Below the pieces are notes generated by a model that saw only the letters and a list, made by a program, of their open reading frames with translations, was not told where the DNA came from and searched no databases. Positions 42,643-51,140 of a stretch of 64,000 bases of DNA are shown piece by piece. The position numbers and the translations under genes were made by a program. This DNA is from Archangium sp. (GTDB lineage Bacteria > Myxococcota > Myxococcia > Myxococcales > Myxococcaceae), in the NCBI GenBank assembly GCA_030681645.1, contig JAUXRX010000035.1, forward strand, positions 46,131-110,130, read 5' to 3'. Position 1 is the stretch's first letter. Each line of letters starts with the position of its first letter.

Positions 42643-43848
42643 TCAATCGAGCCAGGCCCAGCGCAGCCGAATCGTCCCACCCGCGGCGCCACCCGCGCTG
42701 CCCGTCTGGTCGCACGACTGCTGGGCGGTCGTCGTCGCGTAGTAGCTGGTGACGACGAGCTTGAGGTGGCGCCCGGCGCGGGTGACGACGACGAAGGGAG
42801 TGCCCGTCATCGCTGCACAACTGGTGTACGTGTAGAAGCCCGCGAGCGCCGTGTTCGGCGCCGTGCCCAGCCCCGAGCCGTCGTCGATGAACGAACAGGT
42901 GGGGGCGGGCGTGAGGAAGTCGTCCACCTGCGGCGAATAGCCCGCTGGCACCGCGGTCAACGAGTCGTAGCTGGCAGCCGCGGCCATCGCGCCGACGCAG
43001 GACGGGCCGGAGTCGCCGCCGTTGAGCCGAATCACGAAGCGACGGAAGGCGATGTCCCAATCGGTCGAGGTGAACGCGGCGGCGTCGCTGAGCTGGAGCT
43101 TCTCGAGTCCGCCCGTCGCGGTGAAGCGCGCGTAGACGTAGCTCTGCGTGGGTGAGGCGCCGCCACCGGTCGCGTCGACCGTGCTCAGGAAGCCCGTCGC
43201 GTCGGGAAGGCTGCTGATCAGCCCCGGCGCGACATTGGTGAAGGTGTTGAGGTCGAGCGCCGCCTGGGCCGCGCAATCGATGGGCGTCGAACAGAGCGCC
43301 GTGCCGCCGCCACCGCCGACGGAGCCGCCGCCACCGCCGAGCGAGCCGCCGCCACCGCCGACGGAGCCGCCACCGCCGCCGACGGAGCCGCCACCGCCAC
43401 CGACGGAGCCACCGCCACCACCGACGGAGCCACCGCCACCACCGGCGGAGCCACCGCCACCACCGACGGAGCCACCGCCACCACCGACGAAGCCACCGCC
43501 ACCACCGACGGAGCCACCGCCACCACCGACGGAGCCACCGCCACCACCGACGGAGCCACCGCCACCACCGACGGAGCCACCGCCACCACCGACGGAGCCA
43601 CCGCCACCACCGTTGCCCGCGGGGTTGTTGCATGCGCGGTTGCCGCAGATCTGGCCGATGCCCGCGCAGTTGATGCAGACGTTGCCGCTGGTGCCGCAGG
43701 CCGAGTTCTCCCCACCCGACATGCACCTCCCCTCAGCGCTACAGCACCCCGAAGCACAACTCTGGGGCGAGCAGGTCGAAGTGCTTCCGCAGGACGCGAC
43801 CAGGCCCAGCGAGAGACCCAGCAGGAGCGAGAGGACGGGAGCACGCAT
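42643..43848 (-). CDS. HmuY-like lipoprotein with (SVGGGGG)14 linker
   Basis: A 401-residue protein. ATG 43848 gives MRAPVLSLLLGLSLGLVASC (GTG 43854 is also possible). A Cys knot follows (STCSPQSCASGCCSAEGRC; CINCAGIGQICGNRACNN), then fourteen heptads SVGGGGG. The C-terminal domain contains STDWDIAFRRFVIRLNGGDSG, the hallmark of HmuY-family proteins. HmuY in Porphyromonas binds haem; most relatives are unassigned, so haem binding is only a possibility. It lies 10 bases before a REP-like hairpin. Confidence 0.85.
   Translation of the reverse strand: MRAPVLSLLLGLSLGLVASCGSTSTCSPQSCASGCCSAEGRCMSGGENSACGTSGNVCINCAGIGQICGNRACNNPAGNGGGGGSVGGGGGSVGGGGGSVGGGGGSVGGGGGSVGGGGGFVGGGGGSVGGGGGSAGGGGGSVGGGGGSVGGGGGSVGGGGGSVGGGGGSLGGGGGSVGGGGGTALCSTPIDCAAQAALDLNTFTNVAPGLISSLPDATGFLSTVDATGGGASPTQSYVYARFTATGGLEKLQLSDAAAFTSTDWDIAFRRFVIRLNGGDSGPSCVGAMAAAASYDSLTAVPAGYSPQVDDFLTPAPTCSFIDDGSGLGTAPNTALAGFYTYTSCAAMTGTPFVVVTRAGRHLKLVVTSYYATTTAQQSCDQTGSAGGAAGGTIRLRWAWLD
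43303..43612 (-). repeat. 21-bp tandem repeat encoding SVGGGGG
   Basis: Fourteen in-frame units of 21 bases (about 294 bases). The middle units are almost identical (CCACCGCCACCACCGACGGA), the outer ones more varied. Rare units read FV, SA or SL. Recent expansion by slippage is likely and linker length may differ between strains. Confidence 0.95.
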
Positions 43849-43910
43849 ATTCACGCCGCATACACCGGCTGCGGGTCGACCACGAGCACCGGGGTTTGCC
43901 CTCTCCCCGA

Positions 43911-43933
43911 CCCTCTCCCCCTCGGGGAGAGGG
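43911..43933. repeat. Perfect 10-bp hairpin (REP-like or terminator)
   Basis: CCCTCTCCCC, a three-base CTC loop, and GGGGAGAGGG. It begins 10 bases after the Ham1-fusion stop (minus strand) and before the HmuY-like gene. There is no U-run, so a factor-independent terminator is doubtful; a repeat element that stabilises transcripts is more likely. Confidence 0.75.
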
Positions 43934-43942
43934 AGACATGGT

Positions 43943-45595
43943 TCAACCGAACGCGCGCGCGCTCGCCTCCCGCACCGTGGAGAACTCCTGCTGCGCCTCG
44001 TCGTAGTCGCGCAGGAAGAACGGGTCGAAGAGCGGAAACAGGTCCGGAAACAACGCCGCGTCGTCGTCCGAGATGAGCCCCGTCTTCGCCTGCGCGCGCA
44101 CGAAGTCTCCGAAGCGCTGCCGCACCCCGCTGCGCTCCGCCGCGTCGAACGGCCGTGGATTCCGCACCCGCGCCGCGAGCTCGTGCGCCAATTCCGGCAA
44201 CCCGATGATCGGCTCGTACCGCGCGAAGAACGCGCACTGCCCGGTGAGCCAGCGCCGAAAGCCGTTCGACGTGGAGCGCTCCACGTCAGGCGTCCCCTCG
44301 AACGCCAGCGCCGGCGCGATGCGCCGCTTCCACACCTCGTCGAACAGCCGCTCCACCAGCACCTCGAGCGGGAGCCCGCGCCCCACCGACTCCACCACGT
44401 CGCTGATGAACCACAGCCCCTGCGCGCGGAACGTCTCCGGGTGCAGCAATGACAACCACCCGCGCACCATCTCGCTCCGCGCCACCAGGTTCTGCCAGTT
44501 CATCCGCGTCCACTGGAAGTCGGCCACGAAGAAGCGCGAGTACTTCGCCTCGAACTGCTGCCACGCGTCGGTCTCCACCGGCAGGGCGCCCGGCTCGCCA
44601 CGCAGCACGTAGCCAATCACCTGCTGCGTGAGCCACTGCAGGTCCTCCCGCCGCTCCACCGCCTGGAACAACGGAAAGATGCGGCGCTTGCCGAAGTCGT
44701 AGTTCGCGAGCTCAGGCCGCGCGGTGAGCCCGCGCACGAAGACCATGTCGGCCAGCACCAGGCTCACCGCCTCGCTCATCATCCGGTACGCGATGTAGAC
44801 GTTGCGATGATCCACGCTGCTCGCGCCGTCGAACACGAGGTCGGGCATGAGCTGGTGCATCACGTCGTGGAACAGGTACGTCGCCTCGTGCACCGGGTCT
44901 GACTTGGGCACATACGGCAGCCCGCCATTCAACCCGGGGAACCAGTAGTTCCCATCGCGCCGGCTCTTCGCCGAGCGGAAGAACACGCCGCTCTCCACCA
45001 CCGAGTGCAGCGCGTGCGAGAGCCGCGGCTCGAGCGATTGATAGAGCGGATGGTCCAGCAACAGCCGCGCGTCGGTGGCCCAGTCCGCCGGGTCAGCCGG
45101 AGTCCACCGGAGCTTCTTGCGTTCCTTGTGATGCAGGTACGCCTTCACGAACGCCGACAGGCATTGCTCGCGCGCCGAGTTCTTGAGCCCCAGCTGGGCC
45201 AATTCCTCGAGCGTGGCGCCGCTGGCCGGGGTGAAGGCCGCGTCCCAGTCGAAGACGGTGGAGTCACCCGGCCGCAGCTTCGCGCCGTCGAAGTGCCCCG
45301 CCACCTCGCGGATGTACGAGCGGCGGATGACCGCGCCCGCCTCGTCTTTCACCCACGCGTGCAGGCGGCAGATGTTCCGCGCGGGCCCAACGTAGCGCGC
45401 GTCGACCAGGTCACCGGCGGGGTCGAAGATGTTGCTCTCGTCGGTGACCACGGCGCGCGAGGTCTGCAGCCACGAGGCGAGCACGTCCGGTGACTCGGTG
45501 GGCTGCTCGACCAGCAGCGTCTGCGCGTGGCGCCCGAGGAACCGCCGGTACTCGGCGATCTTCCAGGCGTTCCTCGTCACCAGGACGATGCTCAC
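43943..45595 (-). CDS. Ham1/RdgB-type pyrophosphatase domain fused to an unknown helical domain
   Basis: A 550-residue protein starting at GTG 45595 behind AAGGAGGAGG. Residues 1-160 follow the Ham1/ITPase family: VLVTRNAWKIAEYRRFLG, VVTDESNIFDPAGDLVDARYVG, FDWDAAFTPASGATLEELAQLGLKNSAREQCLSAF. That family removes ITP, XTP and similar bases from the nucleotide pool; here the usual SHR is SAR. Residues 165-550 are helical and contain HEATYLFHDVMH (236-247) and DHRNVYIAYRMMSEAVSLVLADM, which could bind metal. I do not recognise that domain. Ham1 proteins are normally about 200 residues, so this is a clear fusion. Confidence 0.8.
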   Translation of the reverse strand: MSIVLVTRNAWKIAEYRRFLGRHAQTLLVEQPTESPDVLASWLQTSRAVVTDESNIFDPAGDLVDARYVGPARNICRLHAWVKDEAGAVIRRSYIREVAGHFDGAKLRPGDSTVFDWDAAFTPASGATLEELAQLGLKNSAREQCLSAFVKAYLHHKERKKLRWTPADPADWATDARLLLDHPLYQSLEPRLSHALHSVVESGVFFRSAKSRRDGNYWFPGLNGGLPYVPKSDPVHEATYLFHDVMHQLMPDLVFDGASSVDHRNVYIAYRMMSEAVSLVLADMVFVRGLTARPELANYDFGKRRIFPLFQAVERREDLQWLTQQVIGYVLRGEPGALPVETDAWQQFEAKYSRFFVADFQWTRMNWQNLVARSEMVRGWLSLLHPETFRAQGLWFISDVVESVGRGLPLEVLVERLFDEVWKRRIAPALAFEGTPDVERSTSNGFRRWLTGQCAFFARYEPIIGLPELAHELAARVRNPRPFDAAERSGVRQRFGDFVRAQAKTGLISDDDAALFPDLFPLFDPFFLRDYDEAQQEFSTVREASARAFG

Positions 45596-45670
45596 AAGGC
45601 CTCCTCCTTCGAGGAAACTCCGCTCGGGGTGAACGGTGATGGACTCGCGCGGGATGAACGGAGGGAGCGG

Positions 45671-46384
45671 CTACTTCGCGAGCTCGCAGGCCTTCTTGTG
45701 CCCGTACTCGCACGACCGCGCGAAGATGGTCTTCGCCTTCGCCTTGTTCTTCGGCATGCCTTCGCCGTTCGAGTACATGACCGCGAGGTCGAAGCAGCTC
45801 GCCCCGTGCTCGGCGTTGCAGCCCCCCTCGAAGAGCTCCTTCGCCTTCTGCTCGTCCTTCTCCACGCCCTCGCCGGTGAGGTAGCGCAGGCCGAGGTTCT
45901 TGCAGCCGGTCCAGTTCTTCGCGTCGCAGGCTTTGGTGAAGAGCTGGGCTGCCTTCGCCGGGTCCTTGCCCACGCCTTCGCCGCTGAGGAACATCACGCC
46001 CTGGTTGGTGCAGCCGCGCGCGAAGTTGCCGTCGCAGGCCTTGCCGTAGAACTCCTCGGCCTTCGCCTTGTCCACGTCGATGCCCAGGCCGTCGTCGTAG
46101 ATCCACCCCAGGTCGTCGCACGCCTCGGCGCTGCCGTGCTTGCAGCCCTTCTCCAGCAGCGGCCTGGCCAGCGCGTACTCCTCACTGTCGATGCGCGCTC
46201 GGCCGGCCGTGGCGCAGGCGGTGGCGTTGTTGTTCTTGCACTTCGTCTCGTCGGGCGAGAGGGCGCTCTTCTTCTCTTTGGGAGCCGGGGCCGGCACCTC
46301 GAGAGGAGGCGCTGCTTCCTCCTTGCAGGCGATCGCGACAGTGCACAGCGACAGCAGGAGGAGGGCACGGGGGCGGTTGAGCAT
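45671..46384 (-). CDS. Sel1-repeat lipoprotein
   Basis: A 237-residue protein; MLNRPRALLLLSLCTVAIAC is the lipoprotein signal. After a charged spacer there are five to six Sel1-like repeats of about 36 residues (AEEFYGKACDGNFARGCTNQGVMFLSGEGVGKDPAKAAQLFTKACDAKNWTGCKNLGLRYLTGEGVEKDEQKAKELF). Each has paired Cys (AC..GC) as in extracytoplasmic Sel1 proteins such as HcpA-type. It is a protein-binding scaffold without catalytic residues. Confidence 0.9.
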   Translation of the reverse strand: MLNRPRALLLLSLCTVAIACKEEAAPPLEVPAPAPKEKKSALSPDETKCKNNNATACATAGRARIDSEEYALARPLLEKGCKHGSAEACDDLGWIYDDGLGIDVDKAKAEEFYGKACDGNFARGCTNQGVMFLSGEGVGKDPAKAAQLFTKACDAKNWTGCKNLGLRYLTGEGVEKDEQKAKELFEGGCNAEHGASCFDLAVMYSNGEGMPKNKAKAKTIFARSCEYGHKKACELAK

Positions 46385-46474
46385 GAGGCCGGCAGCATAG
46401 ACACTTCACCCCCGCAGTCGAACGGGAGTCTTGCCGGGGTTGACCGACGCGCCGCGCGCTCTCATGGTCTGCCG

Positions 46475-48736
46475 ATGCGTCCCGTGCTCGTCGGACTCCT
46501 CGCCTGTCTCTCCGCGTGTCAGTGCACCAACTCCGTGACGGTGCGCGGCCGTGACGGCGGCGTCGATGGCGGCGGTGGTGCGGGCGGCGCGCTGGGCGGC
46601 GGCACCGGTGGCGGCGCGGTGGGTGGCGGCGGAGGCGGCGGTGGAGGAGGAGCCACCTGCACCGATGGCGACCCCTGCGGTGACGGCGGCGTGTGTGCGG
46701 GCGGGAGCTGCTGCGGGAGCGACTCGGCTTGCGGCTCGGCGTGCTGTGGCTCGGGCGAGGTCTGCAGCTTCCTGCGCTGCGTGCAGCCGGGCGCGAGCTG
46801 CCGCGACTCGAGCGATTGCCAGGGCACCGACTTCTGCGATCTCTCCCGCTCACAACCCGGAGCTGCCGACGCCGGCGTGTGCGTGCTCGCGCCCACCCCG
46901 GGGCAGTGCGTGTCGGAGCCGCCGGTGTGTCCGCCCGATGCGGGACTGGCCGCGGGCCGCAGCTGCGTCGAGCCCTGCCGCTTCACCCGCACCTCGGGCC
47001 AGTTCCGCCCGGCGGTGAAGTACGCGTGGGGCAACCCCGCGCCGCCGTACACCTCTGACGTGATGATGGCGCCCATCGTCTCGCAGCTCGACGACGACGA
47101 CTGCGATGGCCGCATCACCTCGCAAGACCGGCCCGACATCGTGGTCGTCACCTTCGAGAGCGGCGCGTACAACAACCTCGGCACCACGCGCGCGCTCGCG
47201 GTGAAGAACGGCCAGCTGCAGGAGAAGTGGGCGCGGCCGGGCATCATCGGCGCCGCCAGCCAGCTCGCCTCGGGGAACATCGACGGCCTGCCCGGCAACG
47301 AGGTGGTCGGCTGCGGCACGACGGGCCCCTATGCGCTCAACGGCGCCGACGGCACCACCCGCTGGGTCGCGACGGCGAACGTCTGCCGGTCCATTTCGCT
47401 GGCTGATCTCGAAGGAGACGGGGTGGTCGAGGTGGTGACGGGGAGCCAGGTGCTCGACGGCCGCACCGGGGCGGTGGTGCGCACGCTGCCCTTCACCGGA
47501 GACAACACCGTGGCCGACGTCGACGGCGACGGCGTGCAGGACATCGTCTGGGCCGCGGGCGTGTCCCGCGCTGACGGCACGGTGCTGGCCCAGGTGACCG
47601 GGCCGGGGGGCTGGGTGGCGATTGGAGACCTCAACGTCGACGGCCGGCCGGAGATCGTCTCGGTCAACTCGTCGACGCACACGCTCTCGCTGTGGAGCTA
47701 CGACCCCACGCAGGCGATGAACGCGCGGCTCATTCGCAGCGGGCTCGACATCAACCAGACGTTGTCGCCCACGCTCTGCCCCACGGGGAGCGCGGGGAAC
47801 ATCGGCGGTGGTGGGCCTCCCACCATCGGTGACTTCAACCTCGACGGCTTCCCCGACGTCGCGCTCGCGGGCGGGGTCGGCTACGCGGTGTTCGACGGAA
47901 AGAAGCTGATGGACGGCACGGCGGCTGATCAGACGCTCCTGTGGATCCGCCAGACGCAGGACTGCAGCTCGGCCGCCACGGGGAGCACGCTGTTCGACTT
48001 CGACGGCGATGGCCGCGTCGAGGCCGTCTACGCCGACGAGGTCAACCTGCACGTCTACGACTCGGCCACGGGCGCGGAGCGCTTCACCACCTGCAACACC
48101 TCGGGCACGCTCATCGAGTACCCGCTCGTCGCCGACGTCGACAACGACGGCCAGGCCGACCTCATCGTGGTGTCGAACGCGTACGCCTTCGACTGCGTGG
48201 GTCAGCCGGGCGTGCGCACCTCGGGCGTGCGGGTGTTCTCGAGCATGGACGACGACTGGGTGGTGACGCGGCGGGTGTGGAACCAGCACGCGTACTCGGT
48301 GACGAACATCGAGGAAGACGGGCGCATCCCCCGCAACCCCACCCGCAACTGGGTGACGCCCGGGCTCAACAACTTCCGGCAGAACAAGCAGCCCGGCCTC
48401 GAGTTCGCCGCGGCCGACGCGGTGGTGTCGATGTCGGGCTCATGCGGGCCCGACGGTGTGAGGTACCAGGTGGTGGTGACCAACGTGGGTGAAGCGTCGT
48501 TGCCCGCGGGCGTGCGCGTCGAGCTGGTGGTGGAGCCGGCGGGCGCGGCGACGGTGCTCACCACGCTCGTCACCACGCGCAGCCTGGGGCCGACGCAGGC
48601 CGAGCGCTTCGTGTACCTCACCACCGAGAACGTGGCGGCGAAGCCGGTGCTCGCGCGCATCGTGGCCACGGGGCTGCGTCAGTGCCGCACCGACAACGAC
48701 ACCTCGAACCCGCCGACGGTGGGCTGCATCAACTGA
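46475..48736 (+). CDS. FG-GAP/VCBS beta-propeller lipoprotein
   Basis: A 753-residue protein. ATG 46475 gives MRPVLVGLLACLSAC. A Gly-rich linker and a Cys-rich region (CGSDSACGSACCGSGEVC; CRDSSDCQGTDFC) precede the propeller, whose Ca2+ loops are clear: SQLDDDDCDGRITSQDRPDIVVV, ADVDGDGVQDIVWAAG, GDLNVDGRPEIVSV, GDFNLDGFPDVALAGG, FDFDGDGRVEAVYAD and ADVDNDGQADLIVVSN. A C-terminal Ig-like domain (YQVVVTNVGEASLPAGVRVELV) ends the protein. It resembles adhesins and surface binding proteins; no enzyme is evident. It is divergent from the Sel1 gene. Confidence 0.88.
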   Translation: MRPVLVGLLACLSACQCTNSVTVRGRDGGVDGGGGAGGALGGGTGGGAVGGGGGGGGGGATCTDGDPCGDGGVCAGGSCCGSDSACGSACCGSGEVCSFLRCVQPGASCRDSSDCQGTDFCDLSRSQPGAADAGVCVLAPTPGQCVSEPPVCPPDAGLAAGRSCVEPCRFTRTSGQFRPAVKYAWGNPAPPYTSDVMMAPIVSQLDDDDCDGRITSQDRPDIVVVTFESGAYNNLGTTRALAVKNGQLQEKWARPGIIGAASQLASGNIDGLPGNEVVGCGTTGPYALNGADGTTRWVATANVCRSISLADLEGDGVVEVVTGSQVLDGRTGAVVRTLPFTGDNTVADVDGDGVQDIVWAAGVSRADGTVLAQVTGPGGWVAIGDLNVDGRPEIVSVNSSTHTLSLWSYDPTQAMNARLIRSGLDINQTLSPTLCPTGSAGNIGGGGPPTIGDFNLDGFPDVALAGGVGYAVFDGKKLMDGTAADQTLLWIRQTQDCSSAATGSTLFDFDGDGRVEAVYADEVNLHVYDSATGAERFTTCNTSGTLIEYPLVADVDNDGQADLIVVSNAYAFDCVGQPGVRTSGVRVFSSMDDDWVVTRRVWNQHAYSVTNIEEDGRIPRNPTRNWVTPGLNNFRQNKQPGLEFAAADAVVSMSGSCGPDGVRYQVVVTNVGEASLPAGVRVELVVEPAGAATVLTTLVTTRSLGPTQAERFVYLTTENVAAKPVLARIVATGLRQCRTDNDTSNPPTVGCIN

Positions 48737-48742
48737 AGTGGT

Positions 48743-50434
48743 TCACTGTTCCGGGTGGGCCGCTTCGCCAGACTCCTGGAGTCGAGCTCGAAAACGTTCT
48801 CGGCTGAGCCGCAGAAGAAACATCGAACCCTCCGAGACGCGCTGGCCGGCAGCCCAGAGGGCTTGACCTCCCACGGGTTCACCGTCGCGGCCCGTGTCGC
48901 CAAACCAGACGACGTTCGCCCCCGCCGGCAGACCGTCTACCCACTGCGCCAACTGCTCGATTCGGTCGACTTGATGAATCAGCTTCAGTGAGTGGGACAG
49001 AAGATGTGGTTCTGACGGGTAGGGCTCGGCCTTGACGAGGCGCGAGAACACCACGTCGTCGTACCCCGTGGAGCGGCTCACGAAGTCACCCATCAGGGCG
49101 ATCTCCGGGTTGCGGGGCGGAACCATGCCTCGGTACCTGGAGTGCATGAGCAGCGCGTAGATGAGGCCCAGGCAGGCCGCAGCGACGATGACCGCGGATT
49201 TCGGGAAGCGCCGTCCGCTGAAGAGTTCAGTGAGCGTCCGTGGCAGTACCGCGAAAGGAATGCAGCAGAGGGGAACGGCATGCTTCAGCGCCGAGAAGTC
49301 ATGAAGGTAGGTGTGGTTCTTGAGGAGGTAGGTGTGAAGGAGAGGCGCAAGCGCGGCGACGGCCACGAAGCTCGTTCGCGGAAGTGACCACAGGTCGTCA
49401 GCATCGGTGGTGCGCAGCCGGTGCAGCCGCAAGCTCTGAACGACGTAGATAGCTGCGAACACGAACGCGACGAACAGCAGCGCGCGCCCCCACGAGCCGT
49501 ACTGCTCCCTCGCGTAGCCCCAGACGACCTCGTTGAAGTTGGAGCGCATCGAGTCTGCGCCGTCGCCAGTGCTGAAGGTCCTGAGCGCGAGCTTGGCGCG
49601 CCAGGTGTCCCACAGCGCGTGCTTCGTGAGTTGCCACCCGTAGAACCCGAACACGAGGCAACCCGCCAGCGCCGGACCGGCGACCTCGCGAGAGAGTCGG
49701 CGAGGCCAACTGACGTCACCACCGAGGTTGCGTCCGCCTGCCAGGAGCACAGCGACGCGGACGCTGATCAGCACCAGCGCGATCGAAACGAAGAACCAGT
49801 CAGTGGCGAAGCCCCAGACGAACGCGAAGGCGATCAGCGCTTCTGACCAGGGACGCCTCACCACGCGCTCCATGCTGATTGCGAGGAGCAGCAGCGCCCA
49901 GGGGCCCATGACCGCCGTGTCGGTGAAGTAGACGTTCTGTTGCCAGAACATCGGCCCTGGGAGAAGGAGGTAGCAGACGCCGGGCATCGTGCCGCCCAGG
50001 AGCCGAAGCGCCCAGTGTTGGCGTGGGAGCCAAAGCCAGACGGCCAACGAAAGGCAGAGCGCTATGAACAGATGAAGCGCTCGGTTGAACGCCATCACCA
50101 GCGCGACCGAAGGCTCCACGCCGAGTGTCTTCGCCGCGGCATAGGCTGCGAGCACGGCGCCGGGTGGATACGACGGGTAGATTTGCCGGCTCGCGAGGGT
50201 CGGGTGTTCGATGTCTCGCGGCGTTTCCATCATCAGGAAGTCGAGGTTGAAAGCGCCCTCATGCCACCAGATGCGCGCGAACTTCAGGGTGTGCGCCGTC
50301 AACCACTCGTGATGCCCGTACGAGAGGACGCCTGCGTCAGGACGGCGAAGCGCCACTGTGTAGGCGAAGACCAACCAGAGGCCTGCGGCGATGATCGCGA
50401 TCGGCGCCGCCCGCCAGCTACTCCCTTTCGTCAC
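48743..50434 (-). CDS. Polytopic membrane protein, GT-C (GT39-like) glycosyltransferase candidate
   Basis: A 563-residue protein with about ten membrane spans in residues 10-430. The first outer loop contains SYGHHEWLTAHTLKFARIWWHEGAFNLDFLMMETP and IYPSYPPGAVLAAYAAAKTLG. The overall plan is that of lipid-linked sugar transferases (GT39/GT83, ArnT-like). An obvious Asp-Asp/Glu pair was not found in the first loop, so catalysis is unproven. The C-terminal 130 residues form a soluble domain (YDDVVFSRLVKAEPYP; AQWVDGLPAGANVVWFGD). It ends 6 bases from the convergent FG-GAP gene. Confidence 0.65.
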   Translation of the reverse strand: MTKGSSWRAAPIAIIAAGLWLVFAYTVALRRPDAGVLSYGHHEWLTAHTLKFARIWWHEGAFNLDFLMMETPRDIEHPTLASRQIYPSYPPGAVLAAYAAAKTLGVEPSVALVMAFNRALHLFIALCLSLAVWLWLPRQHWALRLLGGTMPGVCYLLLPGPMFWQQNVYFTDTAVMGPWALLLLAISMERVVRRPWSEALIAFAFVWGFATDWFFVSIALVLISVRVAVLLAGGRNLGGDVSWPRRLSREVAGPALAGCLVFGFYGWQLTKHALWDTWRAKLALRTFSTGDGADSMRSNFNEVVWGYAREQYGSWGRALLFVAFVFAAIYVVQSLRLHRLRTTDADDLWSLPRTSFVAVAALAPLLHTYLLKNHTYLHDFSALKHAVPLCCIPFAVLPRTLTELFSGRRFPKSAVIVAAACLGLIYALLMHSRYRGMVPPRNPEIALMGDFVSRSTGYDDVVFSRLVKAEPYPSEPHLLSHSLKLIHQVDRIEQLAQWVDGLPAGANVVWFGDTGRDGEPVGGQALWAAGQRVSEGSMFLLRLSRERFRARLQESGEAAHPEQ

Positions 50435-50510
50435 GGGGCCCCTGTACGCGAGAACGCCGAGCAGGACCAGTCGCGACCGAAGAGGTACACGCCTTGCTCA
50501 TCTCCACCAC

Positions 50511-51125
50511 ATGCGTCGACTCCGAGGCCTGCTGGCCGCGCTGTGCGTGTCTCTCGCGTCACTGATCATCCTCGCCGCGTGGCGCATCGACCGCGCAGGA
50601 ACCCTCGACACTGCGACCCCGGCCGCCGCGCTGGTGGTGCTGGGCGCGCGCGTCAACCCAGACGGAGAACCCTCGACCACGCTGCGAGCGCGTGTCGAGC
50701 ACGCCGCCACGCTCTACCGCCGGGGCCTGGCGCCGAAGCTGATCTTCTCCGGAGGCGTGGGCGACTTCGGAGACTCGGAAGCCGCCGTCTCCCGCCGCCT
50801 GGCCGTCTCGCTCGGCGTCCCCGAAGCCGACTGCCTGCTCGAAGAAGCCAGCCACTCCACCGCGCAGAACGCCGCCTTCACCACCGCGCTGCTGCGTGCC
50901 CAATCACTGCACACCATCATCGTGGTGACCGACCCGTATCACCTGCCCCGCGCGCTCCGGCTCTTCGAGCGGGAGGGGGTGAAGGCCAGCGGGAGCCCGG
51001 TGGTCCTCGCACCCCGGCATCGAGACCCCCTGCTCCGCGCCTGGTGGACCCTGCGCGAGGTGGCCGCCCACGCCCGACTCTCGCTGGCGCGGTTGCTCAG
51101 CGGGCTTGCCTCCCACCGTCGATGA
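50511..51125 (+). CDS. YdcF family (DUF218) protein
   Basis: A 204-residue protein from ATG 50511 with an N-terminal anchor (LLAALCVSLASLIILAAW). The DUF218 pattern is clear: AALVVLGARVNPDGEPSTTLRARVEHAATLYRRGLAPKLIFSGG, EEASHSTAQNAAFTTALL and TIIVVTDPYHLPRALRLFEREG. Family members such as E. coli YdcF and SanA act in the envelope; YdcF binds S-adenosylmethionine but its reaction is not established. It is 15 bases upstream of the DUF3857 genes and may be co-transcribed with them. Confidence 0.92.
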   Translation: MRRLRGLLAALCVSLASLIILAAWRIDRAGTLDTATPAAALVVLGARVNPDGEPSTTLRARVEHAATLYRRGLAPKLIFSGGVGDFGDSEAAVSRRLAVSLGVPEADCLLEEASHSTAQNAAFTTALLRAQSLHTIIVVTDPYHLPRALRLFEREGVKASGSPVVLAPRHRDPLLRAWWTLREVAAHARLSLARLLSGLASHRR

Positions 51126-51140
51126 GGGAAGCTCGAGCGC

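Noticed and set aside
43303..43612. Possible CRISPR or satellite array
   Set aside because: The 21-bp units are contiguous, have no unique spacers and stay in frame as SVGGGGG.
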